The notes under the pieces were generated by a model. The model was not told the DNA's origin, made no database searches, and saw nothing but the letters and a program-made list of their open reading frames with translations. Positions 5,609 through 6,747 of a DNA stretch of 6,747 nt are shown piece after piece. A program made the translations under genes and the position numbers. Location: NCBI GenBank assembly GCA_964469485.1, contig CAYXZP010000094.1:1-6747 (forward strand), given 5' to 3'. Source of the DNA: CAYXZP01 sp964469485. Lineage in GTDB: Bacteria; Desulfobacterota; Binatia; UBA1149; CAYXZP01. The number at the start of each line of letters is the position of its first letter. The first letter of the stretch is position 1.

Positions 5609-6747
5609 ATGTTTGCCAACCCTCCCACCGCTCCGAAAGCGAGCGAGGAAACGGCCATAGCGCCGGTTGCCGAGATCATCGACGAGCTGCGCGCGGGCCG
5701 CATGGTCATTCTCATGGACGACGAGGATCGCGAGAACGAGGGCGACATCGTCGTGGCCGCCGAAAAGATCGAGGCCGGCCACGTAAACTTCATGATCAAG
5801 CATGCGCGCGGACTCATTTGCATGCCGATGACCGAGGATCGCCTCAAGGCCATAGGTTTGCGCATGATGGTCGCAGACAACACGGCGCCGCGAGAAACGG
5901 CATTCACCGTGTCTATCGACGCACGCGCGGTTGGACACAACGGGATGTCGGCTGCCGCCCGGGCCCGTACGATACGCCTGGCCGCCGAACCCGAACCGCG
6001 CGCAGCTAACTTCGTCGTGCCGGGTCACGTCTTTCCGCTACGCGCACGCGAGGGCGGAGTATTGGTCCGCACCGGCCAGACCGAAGGCACTGTCGATCTG
6101 TGCCGCCTGGCCGGGCTCACGGCGGCCGGCGTGATCTGTGAGATACTCAACGAGGACGGGACCATGGCACGCCTGCCGGAGATCAAACATTTTGCCGCCA
6201 AGCACGCGCTCAAGGTCGGGACGGTCGCCGACATCATCCACTACCGTCTCCAGAACGAGTCGCACGTTACGCGTGTGGCCACGGCGCGCCTGCCGAGCCG
6301 TTTCGGCGGGGAGTTCACCGCCCACGTCTACCGCTCGACCGTGGAGGAAGGGGAACACCTCGTGCTGGTAAAGGGCGAGATCGGCGAGGACGAACCGGTC
6401 CTGGTCCGCGCTCACGCCGAGTACCTGCCGGGCGACGTTTTCGCCTACACGCAGCGCGATACCGGTGCGGTGCTCCATCGGGCCATGGAACGTATCGCCG
6501 AGGAGGGTTGCGGGGTCGTGCTTTATGTCAGGCGGCCCGGCCGCGGCGCCGAGATACTCGCCGAGCGCGAGGGTGCCCCCGTAAGCACCAACCCGACCGC
6601 GAGGTTGGCGGCCTTCAAGGATTACGGTATCGGCGCGCAGATCCTGCGCGACGTCGGCGTCCGAAAGATCCGTCTATTGACCAATTCGCCCCCCCGGCTC
6701 CCGAACCTGGCCGGTTACGGGCTCGAGGTGGTCGAGGTCATCCCCTT
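5609..6747 (+). CDS. RibBA-like two-domain protein with degenerate active sites in both domains (partial, runs off the right edge)
   Basis: 379 codons are present and only a short C-terminal tail is missing. The N-terminal half (about 17-213) is a 3,4-dihydroxy-2-butanone-4-phosphate synthase (RibB) fold with intact DDEDRENEGD (37-46), PGHVFPLRA (138-146) and ICEILNEDGTMAR (176-188). The C-terminal half (about 220-379) resembles GTP cyclohydrolase II (RibA), ending in DYGIGAQILRDVGVRKIRLL. Against E. coli RibB, the metal-binding H153 is Gln157, T106/T107 are His110/Asn111, D113 is Ala117 and R133 is Val137. Against E. coli RibA, the zinc cysteines C54/C65/C67 are Tyr272/Arg283/Thr285, D126 and R128 are Ala335 and Lys337, Q91-E92 are Arg309-Pro310, and about 9 residues are deleted. 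RibBX-type fusions with an inactive RibA domain are known; loss in the RibB half as well is unusual. Reduced RibB activity, or a regulatory pseudoenzyme, are both possible. It has its own promoter 41 bp after glmS. Confidence 0.85.
   Translation, partial: MFANPPTAPKASEETAIAPVAEIIDELRAGRMVILMDDEDRENEGDIVVAAEKIEAGHVNFMIKHARGLICMPMTEDRLKAIGLRMMVADNTAPRETAFTVSIDARAVGHNGMSAAARARTIRLAAEPEPRAANFVVPGHVFPLRAREGGVLVRTGQTEGTVDLCRLAGLTAAGVICEILNEDGTMARLPEIKHFAAKHALKVGTVADIIHYRLQNESHVTRVATARLPSRFGGEFTAHVYRSTVEEGEHLVLVKGEIGEDEPVLVRAHAEYLPGDVFAYTQRDTGAVLHRAMERIAEEGCGVVLYVRRPGRGAEILAEREGAPVSTNPTARLAAFKDYGIGAQILRDVGVRKIRLLTNSPPRLPNLAGYGLEVVEVIP

Overview
The window is GC-rich DNA with a strong preference for G or C at third codon positions, packed with genes of a Gram-negative type. 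The adjacent glmU and glmS genes, a partial RibBA-type gene and a signal-peptide-bearing propeller gene fit a high-GC proteobacterial lineage. Deltaproteobacteria-like groups (Myxococcota, Desulfobacterota and relatives) are my best guess, but nothing here fixes the taxon.

Layout, left to right. The 5' part of a methylated-DNA--protein-cysteine methyltransferase (ogt type) runs leftward out of the window (1-250, minus). A 163-bp divergent intergenic region follows. Next is a small plus-strand protein with a low-molecular-weight protein tyrosine phosphatase (LMW-PTP) fold whose nucleophilic Cys is replaced by Asp (414-824). It converges on a minus-strand universal-stress-protein-like gene (830-1288), and a perfect 11-bp inverted repeat covers both stop codons. 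A second divergent intergenic region leads to an exported SdiA-regulated-family beta-propeller (1462-2283). This is followed at 12-bp spacing by glmU (2296-3729) and at 5-bp spacing by glmS (3735-5567). The last gene is a RibBA-like two-domain protein (5609 to the window end) that lacks key catalytic or metal-binding residues in both domains.

How the genes work together. GlmS makes glucosamine-6-phosphate from fructose-6-phosphate and glutamine. GlmU acetylates and uridylates glucosamine-1-phosphate to UDP-GlcNAc, the precursor of peptidoglycan and lipid A. The phosphoglucosamine mutase GlmM is not in the window. The propeller gene is probably co-transcribed with glmU-glmS, so an envelope-related role is possible.

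Points of interest. Three of the seven proteins (LMW-PTP-like, Usp-like, RibBA-like) keep a recognisable fold but have lost canonical active-site or ligand residues. Four genes have a -10-like element ending only 6-8 nt before the start codon and no clear Shine-Dalgarno sequence, which suggests leaderless transcripts. The ogt and glmS genes instead have good Shine-Dalgarno sequences. I saw no tRNA, rRNA, CRISPR array, insertion sequence or known riboswitch.
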